From: Deinococcus radiophilus
GTDB lineage: Bacteria > Deinococcota > Deinococci > Deinococcales > Deinococcaceae
Direction of reading: 5' to 3'
Assembly (NCBI RefSeq): GCF_020889625.1
Contig: NZ_CP086380.1
Span: 1,816,001-1,880,000 of the forward strand
DNA: 64,000 nucleotides
The position numbers and the translations under genes were made by a program. The notes beneath the pieces are model-generated. The model searched no databases, was not told where the DNA came from, and saw only the letters and a program-made list of their open reading frames with translations. Shown here one piece after another: positions 54,066 through 63,213 of this stretch. Numbering within the stretch: the stretch's first letter is position 1; each line of letters opens with the position of its first letter.

Positions 54066-54096
54066 AAAAAAAAGCACGGCGCGTAACACCGTGCCT
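54066..54096 (-). terminator. Terminator after the 116-aa hypothetical gene
   Basis: GCACGG and CCGTGC arms with loop CGCGTAACA, followed on the minus strand by eight T, about 44 bases past the stop. Confidence 0.85.
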
Positions 54097-54139
54097 GAGT
54101 ATAGGTCATTGCCTGCACTGGGCAGCGGCAAGGGTAGAT

Positions 54140-54490
54140 TCAGCGCCCGTGCGGCACCTCGTCCATCCAGCCTTCTAAAGTTGCCTGCACCGCTGGCGGT
54201 TCACAGCGGCGGGGAGACAGGTCCGCCAGCTCCGGCCTGGCCTCACCCAGCAGCAGCACGCCGCGGGCCAGCAACTCATGCGCAGCGTCCTGCACGGCCT
54301 GTGGCTCACCGAACACCACCAGATCCACTCGCCCCTTACCGTCCAGGGCGCTCAGGGCGGCCAGCACGGTGTCCAAGTGGTCCTCCGCCGCTTCAGGCAA
54401 GGCCACCAGCCAGCGGTGTCCCCCACTGCGGCCCTCAAACGAAGCGTGCACCGCGCCATGCAGGTCCGTCCAGTTGCAGGTATGTCGCAT
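54140..54490 (-). CDS. Hypothetical protein, 116 aa
   Basis: Starts at ATG 54490, 7 bases after TATGCT, which fixes the start over an ATG at 54502. No family is recognised. It has one well-formed alpha/beta stretch (DHLDTVLAALSALDGKGRVDL), VVFGEPQAVQDAAHELLARG, and ends PPAVQATLEGWMDEVPHGR. It is divergent from the Ppx gene and has its own terminator, so it is a monocistronic gene with a plausible codon pattern. Confidence 0.7.
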   Translation of the reverse strand: MRHTCNWTDLHGAVHASFEGRSGGHRWLVALPEAAEDHLDTVLAALSALDGKGRVDLVVFGEPQAVQDAAHELLARGVLLLGEARPELADLSPRRCEPPAVQATLEGWMDEVPHGR

Positions 54491-54534
54491 GGGCCTCAGC
54501 ATAACGGCCTGGTCCGATGGGTTAGCCTGAAACC

Positions 54535-56112
54535 ATGCGCGTTGCCGTGGCCGATGTTGGCACCAATTCCACCCATCTCCTGATCGCTGAGGCCCAGGGA
54601 GGCCACTACCGCGTTCTGGACGCCCTTAAGGTTCGTACCCGTCTGGGCGAATGCTTGGATGAACGCGGGCATATGACGCCGCAAGGCGAAGGGCGGCTGC
54701 GTGAAGCCCTGCTGCGCTTCCGCGAACTGGCAGGCGCTCTGGAGGTGCCCAGCGTGCGGGTCTACGCCACCTCGGCGCTGCGCGAGGCCCCCAACGGCCC
54801 CGAAATTGCCGAGCGGATGCGCCAGGAAACCGGGGTTTATCCAGTCATCATCAGCGGTGAGCGCGAAGGGCGGCTGACCTATCTGGGCGCGTCACACGCG
54901 GTAGATTTTGGCGAGGACAATGTGCTGTTGGACCTGGGCGGTGGCAGTCTGGAAATCGTACGCGGGCACGGCGAAGAGGTCCAGGACGTGATCAGCCTGC
55001 CGCTGGGCGGGATTCGGATGCAGGACCGCTTCTTGCGGCGCGACCCCACCAGCAAGTCCGAGTACCGGGCACTGGTCGCCTACTTGCACGGCGCACTGGA
55101 GCCGTACCAGGCACGCTTTGGAGTGAGTGAAGCAACGCAAGTGTTCCTCTCCAGCGGGACTGCACAGGACTTGGCCCTGGCCCTGGCCGCTGGTCGGGGA
55201 CTGACCCCCAGCAGCACCAACGGCCTACGGATCAGCGTGGAAGACCTGGGCGAACTGATTGGGCAACTGCGCCGGATGAACGAGGAGGAACGCGCCCAGA
55301 TTCCCGCCTTTGCCAAGCGGGCGCGGATCATCGTGGCGGCAGCCACCGTGCTGCACACGGCCCTCACCGTCCTGGGAGCCAGCAGCGCCGTCATCAGCGA
55401 AGGTGCGCTGCGTGAGGGTATGCTGGCCGAGGAATTGCAGCGCCACGAGCAGTATGTTTCGGGCCTCAGCGCCCGGCACCGCAGCGCCCTGGCCCTGGCC
55501 GAACGCTTCCGGGTGGACCTGCCGCATGCCCGCCAGGTCACGGCCCTCAGCCGCGAACTCTATACCCAGCTGTGCGAACAGGGTGAGGCCCTCCCCAGCC
55601 ATGGACGCGGCCTGCTACGCGCTGCCGCCACCCTACACGAAGCGGGTCAGCTGATCGCCCAGAGCAGCCACCACAAGCACTCGGCTTACCTGATTCGGCA
55701 CGGCGGCCTGCTGGGCTTTGGCCCCGACGAGGTGGAACTGGTCGCGCAGATTGCCCGTTATCACCGCCGCAGCCTACCCAAGGACTCACATCCAGAATTC
55801 GTGGTCCTGAGCGGGGCTGACCAGCGGCTGGTATCGCAAATGGCCGCCATCCTGCGTGTGGCTGACGGTCTGGACCGCTCTTACGGTGGCCACACCCGCC
55901 TAGAAGCCCTGGAACGTAGCGGCAAAGGCTGGCAGCTGACCGCCTGCGTGCCCAACACGCTGGACCGCCAGGGTGCCCAGGAAAAAGCCGACCTTTGGGA
56001 GCGCGAATTTGGGCCGCTCAGCTTTGTGTGGCTGACCGAAGAAGATTGCCTGAACGAAGAGGAAATGGCCCTGCCGCTGGATGGGGCGCAGATCAACTCT
56101 CCTACCGCCTGA
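54535..56112 (+). CDS. Ppx/GppA phosphatase with HD domain
   Basis: 525 residues, exopolyphosphatase or pppGpp phosphatase. N-terminal ASKHA fold: VADVGTNSTHLLIAE, YATSALREAPN, LLDLGGGSLEIVRG and GTAQDLALALA. The C-terminal HD-like half contains LHEAGQLIAQSSHHKHSAYL and ARYHRRSLPK. TAGCCT ends 6 bases before the ATG, so the message is leaderless. The substrate (polyphosphate or pppGpp) is not determined. Confidence 0.93.
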   Translation: MRVAVADVGTNSTHLLIAEAQGGHYRVLDALKVRTRLGECLDERGHMTPQGEGRLREALLRFRELAGALEVPSVRVYATSALREAPNGPEIAERMRQETGVYPVIISGEREGRLTYLGASHAVDFGEDNVLLDLGGGSLEIVRGHGEEVQDVISLPLGGIRMQDRFLRRDPTSKSEYRALVAYLHGALEPYQARFGVSEATQVFLSSGTAQDLALALAAGRGLTPSSTNGLRISVEDLGELIGQLRRMNEEERAQIPAFAKRARIIVAAATVLHTALTVLGASSAVISEGALREGMLAEELQRHEQYVSGLSARHRSALALAERFRVDLPHARQVTALSRELYTQLCEQGEALPSHGRGLLRAAATLHEAGQLIAQSSHHKHSAYLIRHGGLLGFGPDEVELVAQIARYHRRSLPKDSHPEFVVLSGADQRLVSQMAAILRVADGLDRSYGGHTRLEALERSGKGWQLTACVPNTLDRQGAQEKADLWEREFGPLSFVWLTEEDCLNEEEMALPLDGAQINSPTA

Positions 56113-56244
56113 TCCCCGCACCTGACTCTCCCCTAAAGCTTTTCCCATCACACTCACCTTCTTGGCCCCTGGAATAGAAGGACGCCCATACTCCCCTGTG
56201 CCCTTATGGGTGCAGGCCGTGTCATTCCCCCGGAGGTCCATCCG

Positions 56245-57429
56245 ATGCGTTTCCTCACTCCTTTGACCCTGCTCAGCTTGTTGCTGGTCCCTGCAGTCCA
56301 GGCCCAGACGACGGTGCCGATCCCCGCTGCTACCACGGCACAGGCCACCACGCCGGCCACCCCAGCCCAGGTAAGCTACCGTGACGCCGCACAGGCCGCG
56401 GCTCAGGCGCGTACCCTGGCTGAGCAGGCCCGTGCCCAGTACCCGGCAGGGAGTGCCTCTATTGACCAGACCCTCTGGCGACAGGCTGCCGAAGCTGCCG
56501 AGGCCGCCGTGCGCTTGGAACCGGGCAACAGCGAGTACCTGGCCCTGCGTGCCGACATCTACACGACCACCGGCTTCTGGTCGCGGGCGCTGAGCAGCTG
56601 GCAGGTCTATTTCGCCGCTGCGGGCACGCAGGCCACCCCTCAGGCCCGTGCTGCTGCCGGGCAGGTCTACTACAATCTGGCGTACGCGGCCTATACCCGT
56701 CAGGATTTGCCTGGAGCCGCGCAACTGTTGGATGAGTGCCTCAACGTGGCTCCCGAAGACGCCCAATGCGCCGCCTGGGCTGGACGGGTGGCCCTGGAAA
56801 GCGGTGACCCGGCCCGCGCCCAGACCCTGTATGCCCGCGCCGCGCAGCTGAACCCTCAGGACCGCACCGCCAGCTATTTCGCGCAGGTATCGGCCCGCGC
56901 CAGCCAGTACGGTGCTGCCGCCACCCGTGCCTTCAGTCAGGCCTATGCCGACCTGGACGCTGGACGCAAAGCCGAAGCCCTGCGGGGTTTTCAGGCTGCC
57001 GCACAGCAAGCTCCCACCTTTGCTGAGGCCTGGCGCGAAGCAGGCCGTGTAGCGCTAGACCTGGGAGACGCGCAGGCTGCCCACACCGCTTACACCGCCC
57101 TGAGCCGTCTGCCCGGAGCCACTGCGTCGGATGCCTATAACCTCAGCCTGAGTGCTGAGGGGACGCAGTACACCCTGCAGGCCGCACAGCTGTTCCGTCA
57201 GGGCTACAACCTGTACACTGCCAGCAACCGCAGCGGGGCTGAAACGGTCTTCCGGCAGGCGACCCAATCCAGCCCCAGTTATGCCAAGGCCTGGTCGTGG
57301 CTGGGCCGCGTACAGTACGAGGCTGGCCGCTACGCCGACGCGGCCCAGAGCTATGCCCGCGCCGTAGAGCTGAACCCCGCTGACAGTGCTGCCGCACACT
57401 TCCTGCGGCTGTCTCGCGCTCGGCTCTAA
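56245..57429 (+). CDS. Secreted TPR-repeat protein
   Basis: 394 residues: signal peptide (TLLSLLLVPAVQAQ) and about eight tetratricopeptide-like helical repeats, for example AAEAAVRLEPGNSEYLALRA, ARTLYARAAQLNPQDRTASY and AQSYARAVELNPADSAAAHF. It is likely a periplasmic interaction scaffold. ATG 56245 has CGGAGG 8 bases upstream; the in-frame upstream start at 56206 would disturb the signal. A terminator follows at 57448-57476. Confidence 0.88.
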   Translation: MRFLTPLTLLSLLLVPAVQAQTTVPIPAATTAQATTPATPAQVSYRDAAQAAAQARTLAEQARAQYPAGSASIDQTLWRQAAEAAEAAVRLEPGNSEYLALRADIYTTTGFWSRALSSWQVYFAAAGTQATPQARAAAGQVYYNLAYAAYTRQDLPGAAQLLDECLNVAPEDAQCAAWAGRVALESGDPARAQTLYARAAQLNPQDRTASYFAQVSARASQYGAAATRAFSQAYADLDAGRKAEALRGFQAAAQQAPTFAEAWREAGRVALDLGDAQAAHTAYTALSRLPGATASDAYNLSLSAEGTQYTLQAAQLFRQGYNLYTASNRSGAETVFRQATQSSPSYAKAWSWLGRVQYEAGRYADAAQSYARAVELNPADSAAAHFLRLSRARL

Positions 57430-57447
57430 GCCAGTCTCTGTCACTGA

Positions 57448-57476
57448 CCCCTCTCTGCATGGAGAGGGATTTTTTT
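57448..57476 (+). terminator. Terminator after the TPR gene
   Basis: CCCTCTC and GAGAGGG arms with a short loop and a run of seven T, 20 bases after the stop. Confidence 0.9.
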
Positions 57477-57514
57477 GGCCCTTTGCCCTCCAACTTCTGC
57501 CTTAGACTGTTCGG

Positions 57515-58714
57515 GTGCGTATCGGGATCGTCACCGCCACCTATCCCCCCTCCAAGAATGGGGTGGCCACCTCAACTGCGCTGTTTGTGCGTGGCTTGCG
57601 GGCGCTTGGGCATGATGTGCGGGTATTTGCCCCACGTCACCCGGCCCAGCATCGTCGCCCCGACTGGGCCGAAGAAGGCGAAGTGTATCGCCTGCCCACA
57701 TCCTTCCGGGCCGCACAGTTGCTGGGAGCTCCAGCGGATTATCCGGTCTTGTTGCATCCCCGCTCTCTGACCCGCCGCCTGCCGCTGGACGATCTGGACG
57801 TCCTGCACACCATGCACCCTTTCCTGGCGGGAAGACTGGCGCTGGACTGGTCCCGCCGCTCGGGTGCGCCGGTGGTGTACACCGCCCACACCCAGTACGA
57901 CCAGTACCTGCACTACTCACCTGTACCGCCACGGCTGGCCGCTCCAGCCATGCGGCGGCACATCGTCCAGTTTGCGTCAGAGGTGTCCGCCGTGCTGGCC
58001 CCTGGGCAGGCGATGCATGGCATGCTGCGCCGTTACGGATTTCAGGGCGACGTCCAGATTTTTCCCAATCCGGTCGACCTCTCGGCTTTCCGCGAAACCG
58101 ACGGCTCGCCGCTAAACGGCGCTGCCTTCCGTCAACAATTCGGACTCTCCGAAGCGGCGCCACTGGCGATGTATCTGGGACGCCTGGCCCCTGAAAAGAA
58201 CCTGACTGTTCTGCTCAGCGCCTTTGCACAGGCCCGGCAACAACGCCCAGAGCTGCGGCTGGCCATTGTTGGGGACGGTCCCAGTGCCACCGATCTGGCG
58301 CGGCAACTGCCTGAAGGCGCCCTGATGACTGGCGGACTGCCCTACGCGCAAGTGCCGCGCGCGCTGACGGCTGCCGACGCCTTCGTGACTGCGAGCACGT
58401 CTGAGGTGCTGCCCATGAGCATGATTGAGGCGTTGGCCGCCGGTGCCCCACTGGTCGCCGCCCGCAGCCCTGCTGCTCTGGACCTGGTGCGTGAGGGCGA
58501 AAATGGCAGTGTGACTGATCCCACCCCTGGCGCTCTGGCTGCGGGTCTGCTCCGCACCCTTGACCCTGCCCGGCTCCCTGCGCTGCAAGTGGGAGCCACC
58601 CAGAGTGCCGAAGCCTACGATCTGCGCCTACGTGCCCAGGCGTTGGCCGACCTGTATGCCGGGCTGGAACGCCGTCCCACATCCTTCAAACGCGCTCGCC
58701 TGCAACCGTTTTAG
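57515..58714 (+). CDS. GT-B glycosyltransferase, family 4
   Basis: 399 residues starting at GTG 57515, 6 bases after TAGACT. Opening [19 protein letters not shown] is typical of family 4 mannosyl- or glucosyltransferases, followed by [24 protein letters not shown], the nucleotide-sugar motif [11 protein letters not shown] and [21 protein letters not shown] with the EX7E Glu. Candidates include diacylglycerol glucosyltransferase. The terminal [11 protein letters not shown] tail is basic. Confidence 0.92.
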   Translation: MRIGIVTATYPPSKNGVATSTALFVRGLRALGHDVRVFAPRHPAQHRRPDWAEEGEVYRLPTSFRAAQLLGAPADYPVLLHPRSLTRRLPLDDLDVLHTMHPFLAGRLALDWSRRSGAPVVYTAHTQYDQYLHYSPVPPRLAAPAMRRHIVQFASEVSAVLAPGQAMHGMLRRYGFQGDVQIFPNPVDLSAFRETDGSPLNGAAFRQQFGLSEAAPLAMYLGRLAPEKNLTVLLSAFAQARQQRPELRLAIVGDGPSATDLARQLPEGALMTGGLPYAQVPRALTAADAFVTASTSEVLPMSMIEALAAGAPLVAARSPAALDLVREGENGSVTDPTPGALAAGLLRTLDPARLPALQVGATQSAEAYDLRLRAQALADLYAGLERRPTSFKRARLQPF

Positions 58715-58771
58715 GGGCCTCGCTGCTTTCGCAGGATGGTGCCAGGACTAGAAAAGCGAAGCTGGCGAACC

Positions 58772-58803
58772 AAAAAAATCCCCCCTCCAGATGGAAGGGG
58801 AAT
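58772..58803 (-). terminator. Terminator of tRNA-Leu(CAG)
   Basis: A C-rich/G-rich arm pair (TCCCCTTCC and GGAGGGGGA, with one bulge) followed on the minus strand by seven T, 9 bases after the CCA end. It may also serve the converging glycosyltransferase. Confidence 0.75.
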
Positions 58804-58811
58804 TTCTTTGA

Positions 58812-58896
58812 TGGTGCCGAGGATGAGACTTGAACTCACACGCCTTGCGGCACTAGTCCCTGAAACTAGCGCGTCTACCGATTCCGCCACCTCGGC
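58812..58896 (-). tRNA. tRNA-Leu (anticodon CAG)
   Basis: 85-base class II tRNA. Acceptor GCCGAGG pairs with CCTCGGC, CCA is encoded, D-arm GGCGGAATCGGTAGACGC, anticodon loop TTCAGGG with CAG, a long variable arm, and T-loop GTTCAAGTC. It decodes CUG, the major Leu codon at this GC content. Confidence 0.95.
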
Positions 58897-58953
58897 ATTA
58901 TCGGCTGATCCACCAAGTGCGCTCTGGCACTCTTCCGTAAATCAGGCTCGCTT

Positions 58954-58982
58954 ACTTTACAGGTCATGGCCTGGGCTGTCAA
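58954..58982 (-). promoter_or_regulatory. Promoter of tRNA-Leu(CAG)
   Basis: TTGACA (58977-58982), 17 bases, TAAAGT (58954-58959); about 57 bases before the tRNA 5' end. Confidence 0.8.
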
Positions 58983-59078
58983 GTGGGACGCTTGCGGTCA
59001 TCACCAACTCCCAGAACATGCCTCTATGCCCACAAGCGAAGGCGGCCAGCTGTGCGCAGGGCATGCGCCACAATTATT

Positions 59079-59102
59079 AAAAAGACCAGCCTCGCGGCTG
59101 GC
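59079..59102 (-). terminator. Terminator of rpsO
   Basis: GCCAGCC and GGCTGGT arms with loop GCGA, followed on the minus strand by CTTTTT, 30 bases after the stop. Confidence 0.9.
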
Positions 59103-59131
59103 CCAATTCAAAATGCAGAGAATGCCTGGGA

Positions 59132-59407
<276 letters not shown>

Positions 59408-59521
59408 TGGAAATTCTCCCTTGTTGGATGTCCCGTCTGGCCCAGCCGGAGAAAACCTCCACCACACCAGCGGCAACGGCCAGAGTAGCACGCGCTCCGC
59501 AGCTCCCACAAGGCCAGTACC

Positions 59522-59550
59522 TTGACTTCGGCCTGGACCACCCCTATCAT
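59522..59550 (+). promoter_or_regulatory. Promoter of tRNA-Leu(GAG)
   Basis: TTGACT (59522-59527), 17 bases, TATCAT (59545-59550), 12 bases before the tRNA 5' end. Confidence 0.85.
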
Positions 59551-59562
59551 TTTAAGGCCCCT

Positions 59563-59647
59563 GCTGGGGTGGCGGAATTGGTAGACGCGCACGCTTGAGG
59601 GGCGTGTGGTTCACACCGTGTGGGTTCAAGTCCCATCCTCAGCACCA
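59563..59647 (+). tRNA. tRNA-Leu (anticodon GAG)
   Basis: 85 bases, acceptor GCTGGGG with CCTCAGC, encoded CCA, D-arm GGCGGAATTGGTAGACGC, anticodon loop TTGAGGG with GAG, variable arm and T-loop. It decodes CUC and CUU. Its D-arm and general layout closely match tRNA-Leu(CAG) 700 bases away. Confidence 0.95.
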
Positions 59648-59660
59648 CAGGCGATGTACG

Positions 59661-59686
59661 CCCACCCCCCTCGGGTGGGTTTTTTC
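59661..59686 (+). terminator. Terminator after tRNA-Leu(GAG)
   Basis: CCCACCC and GGGTGGG arms, small loop, and six T. Confidence 0.9.
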
Positions 59687-59709
59687 GTGTCTCTTAAGCT
59701 TGAAAGCAT

Positions 59710-59739
59710 TTGTCAGCTGGCCCAAACCTGTGCTACTCT
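59710..59739 (+). promoter_or_regulatory. Promoter of the SRP RNA
   Basis: TTGTCA (59710-59715), 18 bases, TACTCT (59734-59739), with the predicted RNA start near 59746. Confidence 0.7.
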
Positions 59740-59745
59740 CTGCGG

Positions 59746-59850
59746 TGCATTGCCAGCGCAGCGCGGCGGGCGAAATCTGAACCTGGTCAGAGTCGGAAGG
59801 CAGCAGCCATAAGGGTTATCGTTCGGGTGCCGCTGCTTACTGGCAGTGCT
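59746..59850 (+). ncRNA. ffs: Signal recognition particle RNA (4.5S type)
   Basis: The conserved domain IV loop is visible: CCTGGTCAGAGTCGG followed by AAGGCAGCAGCC. The ends GCATTGCCAG and CTGGCAGTGC pair to close the hairpin, and a T-run follows directly and acts as terminator. Length of about 105 bases fits the small bacterial type without an Alu domain. It scaffolds Ffh for co-translational membrane targeting. Confidence 0.93.
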
Positions 59851-59910
59851 TTTTTACTGCTCATTTGCAGCATTCAATGACGCCCCAGATGGGAAAGTCA
59901 TCACAACGAA

Positions 59911-59943
59911 AAGAGGTGAATCCCAGATCTGGATTTACCTCTT
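59911..59943 (-). terminator. 13-bp hairpin between SRP RNA and moaC
   Basis: AAGAGGTGAATCC and GGATTTACCTCTT pair at 12 of 13 positions with loop CAGATCT. On the minus strand it is followed by TTTTCGTT and lies about 60 bases after the moaC stop, so it is the likely end of the DUF177-moaC message. Confidence 0.65.
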
Positions 59944-60003
59944 GCTTCCTTTTGTGGTTGTAGGTGGTGGAGGCGTCAGCTGAACAGGCAATGGCTGCAC
60001 TTC

Positions 60004-60528
60004 CTATTTTTCAGCTGATGGCTTCTCGTGGCCAGACTCAGTCACGGCGCTCGGCAAGTCATCTACGCGGTAATCTCCGCTCTTGCCTCCGGACTTGTGC
60101 AGCAAGCGGATACCGTCGATCTGAACTGCTTTGCTGACAGCCTTGAGCATGTCGTAGACGTTCAGCGCAGCTACGCTCACGGCCGTTAGGGCTTCCATCT
60201 CAACTCCGGTTTGGCCCCCCGTCCTCACCGTGGCCACGATCCTGACCCCTTGCGGCTCCAGGGTCAGGTCTACGCGACTGCCGGTGATGGGCAGGGGATG
60301 GCACAGCAGCACCAGATCAGCCGTACGTTTGGCCGCTTGAATCCCCGCCAACCGCGCCACGGTCAGCGGATCACCTTTAGGAGTGGTGCCCGATTCTAGG
60401 GCTGCGCGGGCCTCGGGCGGCAGGCGTACCCAGCCTTCCGCAGTGGCTTCGCGGACCGTGACAGCCTTCTGCGAGACATCCACCATCTGCGGTTGCCCAC
60501 TGCGGAAGTGGGTCAGCTTAGTGCTCAA
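60004..60528 (-). CDS. moaC: Cyclic pyranopterin monophosphate synthase MoaC
   Basis: Molybdenum cofactor synthesis, second step after MoaA. 174 residues: [68 protein letters not shown] and [12 protein letters not shown] are MoaC signatures; the C-terminal tail is longer than usual. The start is a TTG (60528) that overlaps the previous stop by 4 bases (TTGA), so it is translationally coupled to the DUF177 gene. No moaA is nearby. Confidence 0.94.
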   Translation of the reverse strand: MSTKLTHFRSGQPQMVDVSQKAVTVREATAEGWVRLPPEARAALESGTTPKGDPLTVARLAGIQAAKRTADLVLLCHPLPITGSRVDLTLEPQGVRIVATVRTGGQTGVEMEALTAVSVAALNVYDMLKAVSKAVQIDGIRLLHKSGGKSGDYRVDDLPSAVTESGHEKPSAEK

Positions 60529-61181
60529 GAGCGCTTGGCCCCACGGTCTAGGTCGGGTTCTTCGTCAGCCTCCTCTTCGGCAACACTGTCTGGCAAGTCC
60601 AGACCGCGCAGCGCCGCAAAAGGACTGTCGGCGGCGTCGGCCAGAATCTGACGGGCCTGTGCTTCGTCCTCAATCGGTACAGCGGCGACGTGTTCACACA
60701 GGGCTTCATTCAGGTCCTGGCCGCAGACTTGGCACAGCCCCTTGCAATCAGGCGAGTGCAACACCACCAGGGGCACGCTGATCAGTGCCGTCTCTGCCAG
60801 GAAGCCGCTCAGGTCCAGCAGCGGCTCGCCGAACATCAGCAGTTCTTCGCCGCTTTCGGCTTCTTCGATGTAGGGTTGCTCCACGGAGGGATCAAATCGC
60901 ATCAGCATCCCCAGGGGCAGGTCCAGCGGTAGCTCGACCGGGCGCAGGCAGCGGGCACACTCGGTATTCAGCGTGGGCTGGAAGTAGCCCTGAAGGTAAA
61001 AGTCGTCGCCGCCAACGCCGTTGATATCTACGCGGTATGGGGCTGGCTCAGCAAAGGTCAGCACCTGTGGGCCGCCCTGCTCATAGCGAAGTTCCTGCAC
61101 TTCGCCTTCGGCGTGGGCGTCTTGCCCGGTCCGCAGCAACTGGCCCAGGTGAACTTGTGGCAGAGGAGTCTGATCGGTCAT
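60525..61181 (-). CDS. DUF177/YceD-family protein
   Basis: 218 residues. YceD family members are linked to 23S rRNA and ribosome maturation and are usually followed by rpmF; here moaC follows instead. The family signature Cys motifs [12 protein letters not shown] and [13 protein letters not shown] are present, with an acidic C-terminal tail ([11 protein letters not shown]). ATG 61181, 6 bases after TATCAT, is preferred to a start at 61229. Confidence 0.87.
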   Translation of the reverse strand: MTDQTPLPQVHLGQLLRTGQDAHAEGEVQELRYEQGGPQVLTFAEPAPYRVDINGVGGDDFYLQGYFQPTLNTECARCLRPVELPLDLPLGMLMRFDPSVEQPYIEEAESGEELLMFGEPLLDLSGFLAETALISVPLVVLHSPDCKGLCQVCGQDLNEALCEHVAAVPIEDEAQARQILADAADSPFAALRGLDLPDSVAEEEADEEPDLDRGAKRS

Positions 61182-61255
61182 GGGGTCATGATAGGGCGCT
61201 GACCCGCAGCAAACTGCGCCGGGCAGCACGCTGAAAGGAAGATAAATGCCTCACC

Positions 61256-62314
61256 TCAGGCCAGTTCGATCACACTGGCATCCGAGATGGTCAGCTTGTG
61301 CGTACGCGGCACAGTGCGCCCGCCACGGACCTGGGCACGTAAGCCGATCAAGCAGTCCTGCAAACGGGTCGGCAGATTCAGGATCTTGGCTTCGGCGTCC
61401 ACCACCGAGTGCTCTACTTCGGCCCCACGGATCTCGGTATGATCGCCAACGCTGGTAAATGGCCCGATGTAAGCGTCTTCAACCACCACATGTTCCCCCA
61501 ACAGCACTGGACCCACAATCTTGCTACGGACGACCCGCGAGGTGGCGGGAATCTGCACCCGCCCTGTAATGCGGCTCTCTTCAATATGGCCGTCACAGAC
61601 CGTTTCCAGACGCTCCAGCAACAGACGGTTGGCATCCAGCAGGTCTTCGGGGCGGCCCGTGTCTTTCCACCAGCCCTCTACCTTCTGTCCCATCACAGAT
61701 TCACCCGCCTCAATCAAGACCTGGATGGCATCGGTGATTTCATACTCGCCACGGGCAGAAGGGGATAGATTTGTCAGTGCTCCAAAAAAACGTGGTGTAA
61801 AGCAATAAAACCCGGCTACCGCCAGATTGCTGGGAGGATTTTTCGGCTTCTCAACCAGTCGAATGATCTGCTCACCGTCCATCTCGGCCACGCCGAAGGC
61901 TGTAGGGTTGCTCACTTCGACCAGCGCGATCAGCGCTTCGGCCTGTGATCGCTGAAACTGCTCCACATAAGGCGCGATGCCCCGCTCAAACAGATTGTCG
62001 CCCAGGTAAACACAGAAATCACTGTCCCCGACCCATTCACGGGCGGTCAGGACCGCGTGTCCCAGCCCCAGCTGTTGGTGCTGATTAATCAGCTCAATCT
62101 GCATGTCACTGATCTGCTCGGTGACGTGCGCGATCTCGTCACGGGTGATATCCGATACCACCACGCCCACCTCACGAATGCCAGCGGCCCGCAAAGACGC
62201 GATGGCGTGCTGAATGATAGGAGCACCCGCTACCCGCAGCACTGGTTTGGGACGGGTAAAGGTCAACGGACGCATCCGGGTTCCCAGGCCAGCAGCGGGA
62301 ATAATGGCTTTCAT
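61256..62314 (-). CDS. Long-form glucose-1-phosphate thymidylyltransferase-like enzyme
   Basis: 352-residue sugar nucleotidyltransferase. N-terminal [20 protein letters not shown] is the activating loop, with [14 protein letters not shown] and [18 protein letters not shown]; the C-terminal third is a left-handed beta-helix ([32 protein letters not shown]). This fits the long RmlA-type group. It makes dTDP- or UDP-glucose for polysaccharide. TACACT ends 7 bases before the ATG. Confidence 0.9.
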   Translation of the reverse strand: MKAIIPAAGLGTRMRPLTFTRPKPVLRVAGAPIIQHAIASLRAAGIREVGVVVSDITRDEIAHVTEQISDMQIELINQHQQLGLGHAVLTAREWVGDSDFCVYLGDNLFERGIAPYVEQFQRSQAEALIALVEVSNPTAFGVAEMDGEQIIRLVEKPKNPPSNLAVAGFYCFTPRFFGALTNLSPSARGEYEITDAIQVLIEAGESVMGQKVEGWWKDTGRPEDLLDANRLLLERLETVCDGHIEESRITGRVQIPATSRVVRSKIVGPVLLGEHVVVEDAYIGPFTSVGDHTEIRGAEVEHSVVDAEAKILNLPTRLQDCLIGLRAQVRGGRTVPRTHKLTISDASVIELA

Positions 62315-62388
62315 TCTGCGCAGTGTAGTGCATCACGATTTGGCCATGAGGGCCCAAATTTCTCATCTCCGTCACAGAAATGCCGCAT

Positions 62389-62413
62389 AAAAAAACCTCC
62401 GCCGAAGCGGAGG
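62389..62413 (-). terminator. Terminator of tRNA-Glu
   Basis: CCTCCGC and GCGGAGG with a TTCG tetraloop and seven T on the minus strand, immediately after the tRNA end. Confidence 0.92.
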
Positions 62414-62419
62414 AAATTT

Positions 62420-62499
<80 letters not shown>

Positions 62500-62564
62500 G
62501 CACAGCATTAAGCATGGAGATGCAGAAGCTGCCTTTCAAGGGGGTGCCATGCAGGCACCGCAAA

Positions 62565-62593
62565 ATAGTAACACGGCTTTGTGGGAGCGTCAA
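62565..62593 (-). promoter_or_regulatory. Promoter of tRNA-Glu
   Basis: TTGACG (62588-62593), 17 bases, TACTAT (62565-62570), about 70 bases before the tRNA 5' end. Confidence 0.8.
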
Positions 62594-62672
62594 TAGCCTG
62601 GCCTGAACATCAGGCAATACAAGGCACCTACAACTAAAACTGCAACCAGAACAGTATTTTCTGCAGTCACAT

Positions 62673-62707
62673 GGGTGGGTTGCCGCAGTCGTCTGGCCAA
62701 CCCACCC
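62673..62707. repeat. 10-bp perfect inverted repeat
   Basis: GGGTGGGTTG, 15 bases, CAACCCACCC in the gap between tRNA-Glu and the small membrane protein. Arms extend by GCC/GGC with a bulge. There is no T-run; role unknown. The rest of the 62496-62775 gap holds the tRNA-Glu promoter and nothing else I recognise. Confidence 0.6.
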
Positions 62708-62775
62708 TTAGGTTTGCCCGCCCAATGCAGTACCCAATGGGACCAAAAGACCACGCTGTAGTCATATTGTGAGCT

Positions 62776-62979
62776 ATGGACTTCAACTCCTGGAGACCCA
62801 CAGACACGGCGCGGCGCTTCGCCATCATGTTTGCGGTCAGCGTAGGCACCTTTGCATGTATAGCCGCCTGGTTGGCCTATGAGCAGGCTATCTGGCTGGC
62901 CCTGTTGATTGGTGTGCTGGTGGCGGCTGTGGTCTATGGACCCCTGTATCTGGGCCTCAAGCTGTACTTTGAGCGCTGA
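62776..62979 (+). CDS. Small two-span membrane protein, 67 aa
   Basis: MDFNSWRPTDTARRFAIMF, then one helix (FAVSVGTFACIAAWLAY), a short turn and a second (ALLIGVLVAAVVYGPLYLG), ending LKLYFER. Codon use looks coding. CATATT lies 7 bases before the ATG. No family recognised; it resembles small integral membrane proteins of unknown role. Confidence 0.65.
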   Translation: MDFNSWRPTDTARRFAIMFAVSVGTFACIAAWLAYEQAIWLALLIGVLVAAVVYGPLYLGLKLYFER

Positions 62980-63213
62980 GTGCTCCCTCAGTGGTCCTGT
63001 TCCCACAAACACAGCGCAATCCGCTTGGTTAATGGATCACTTCGCTGTACCACCACGCGGCGAAAGATGGTGCAGGGCCACAAAATGAGGTTGGGGGCCG
63101 CAGTAGACCCAAGCAGGGCAGTGGTAGACTGGAAGCCACTGCCGCCTTGCCGTTAACAAGGAGAGAAAGACCTACACCGAATTCGGACCTCTGGGGGCAG
63201 GAAAGGAACTATC

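Noticed and set aside
62620..62700. Short hydrophobic frame ending LVAVLVVGALYCLMFRPGY on the minus strand
   Set aside because: Could be a 26-residue membrane peptide, but no promoter or ribosome site is visible and it overlaps an inverted repeat; evidence is too thin.
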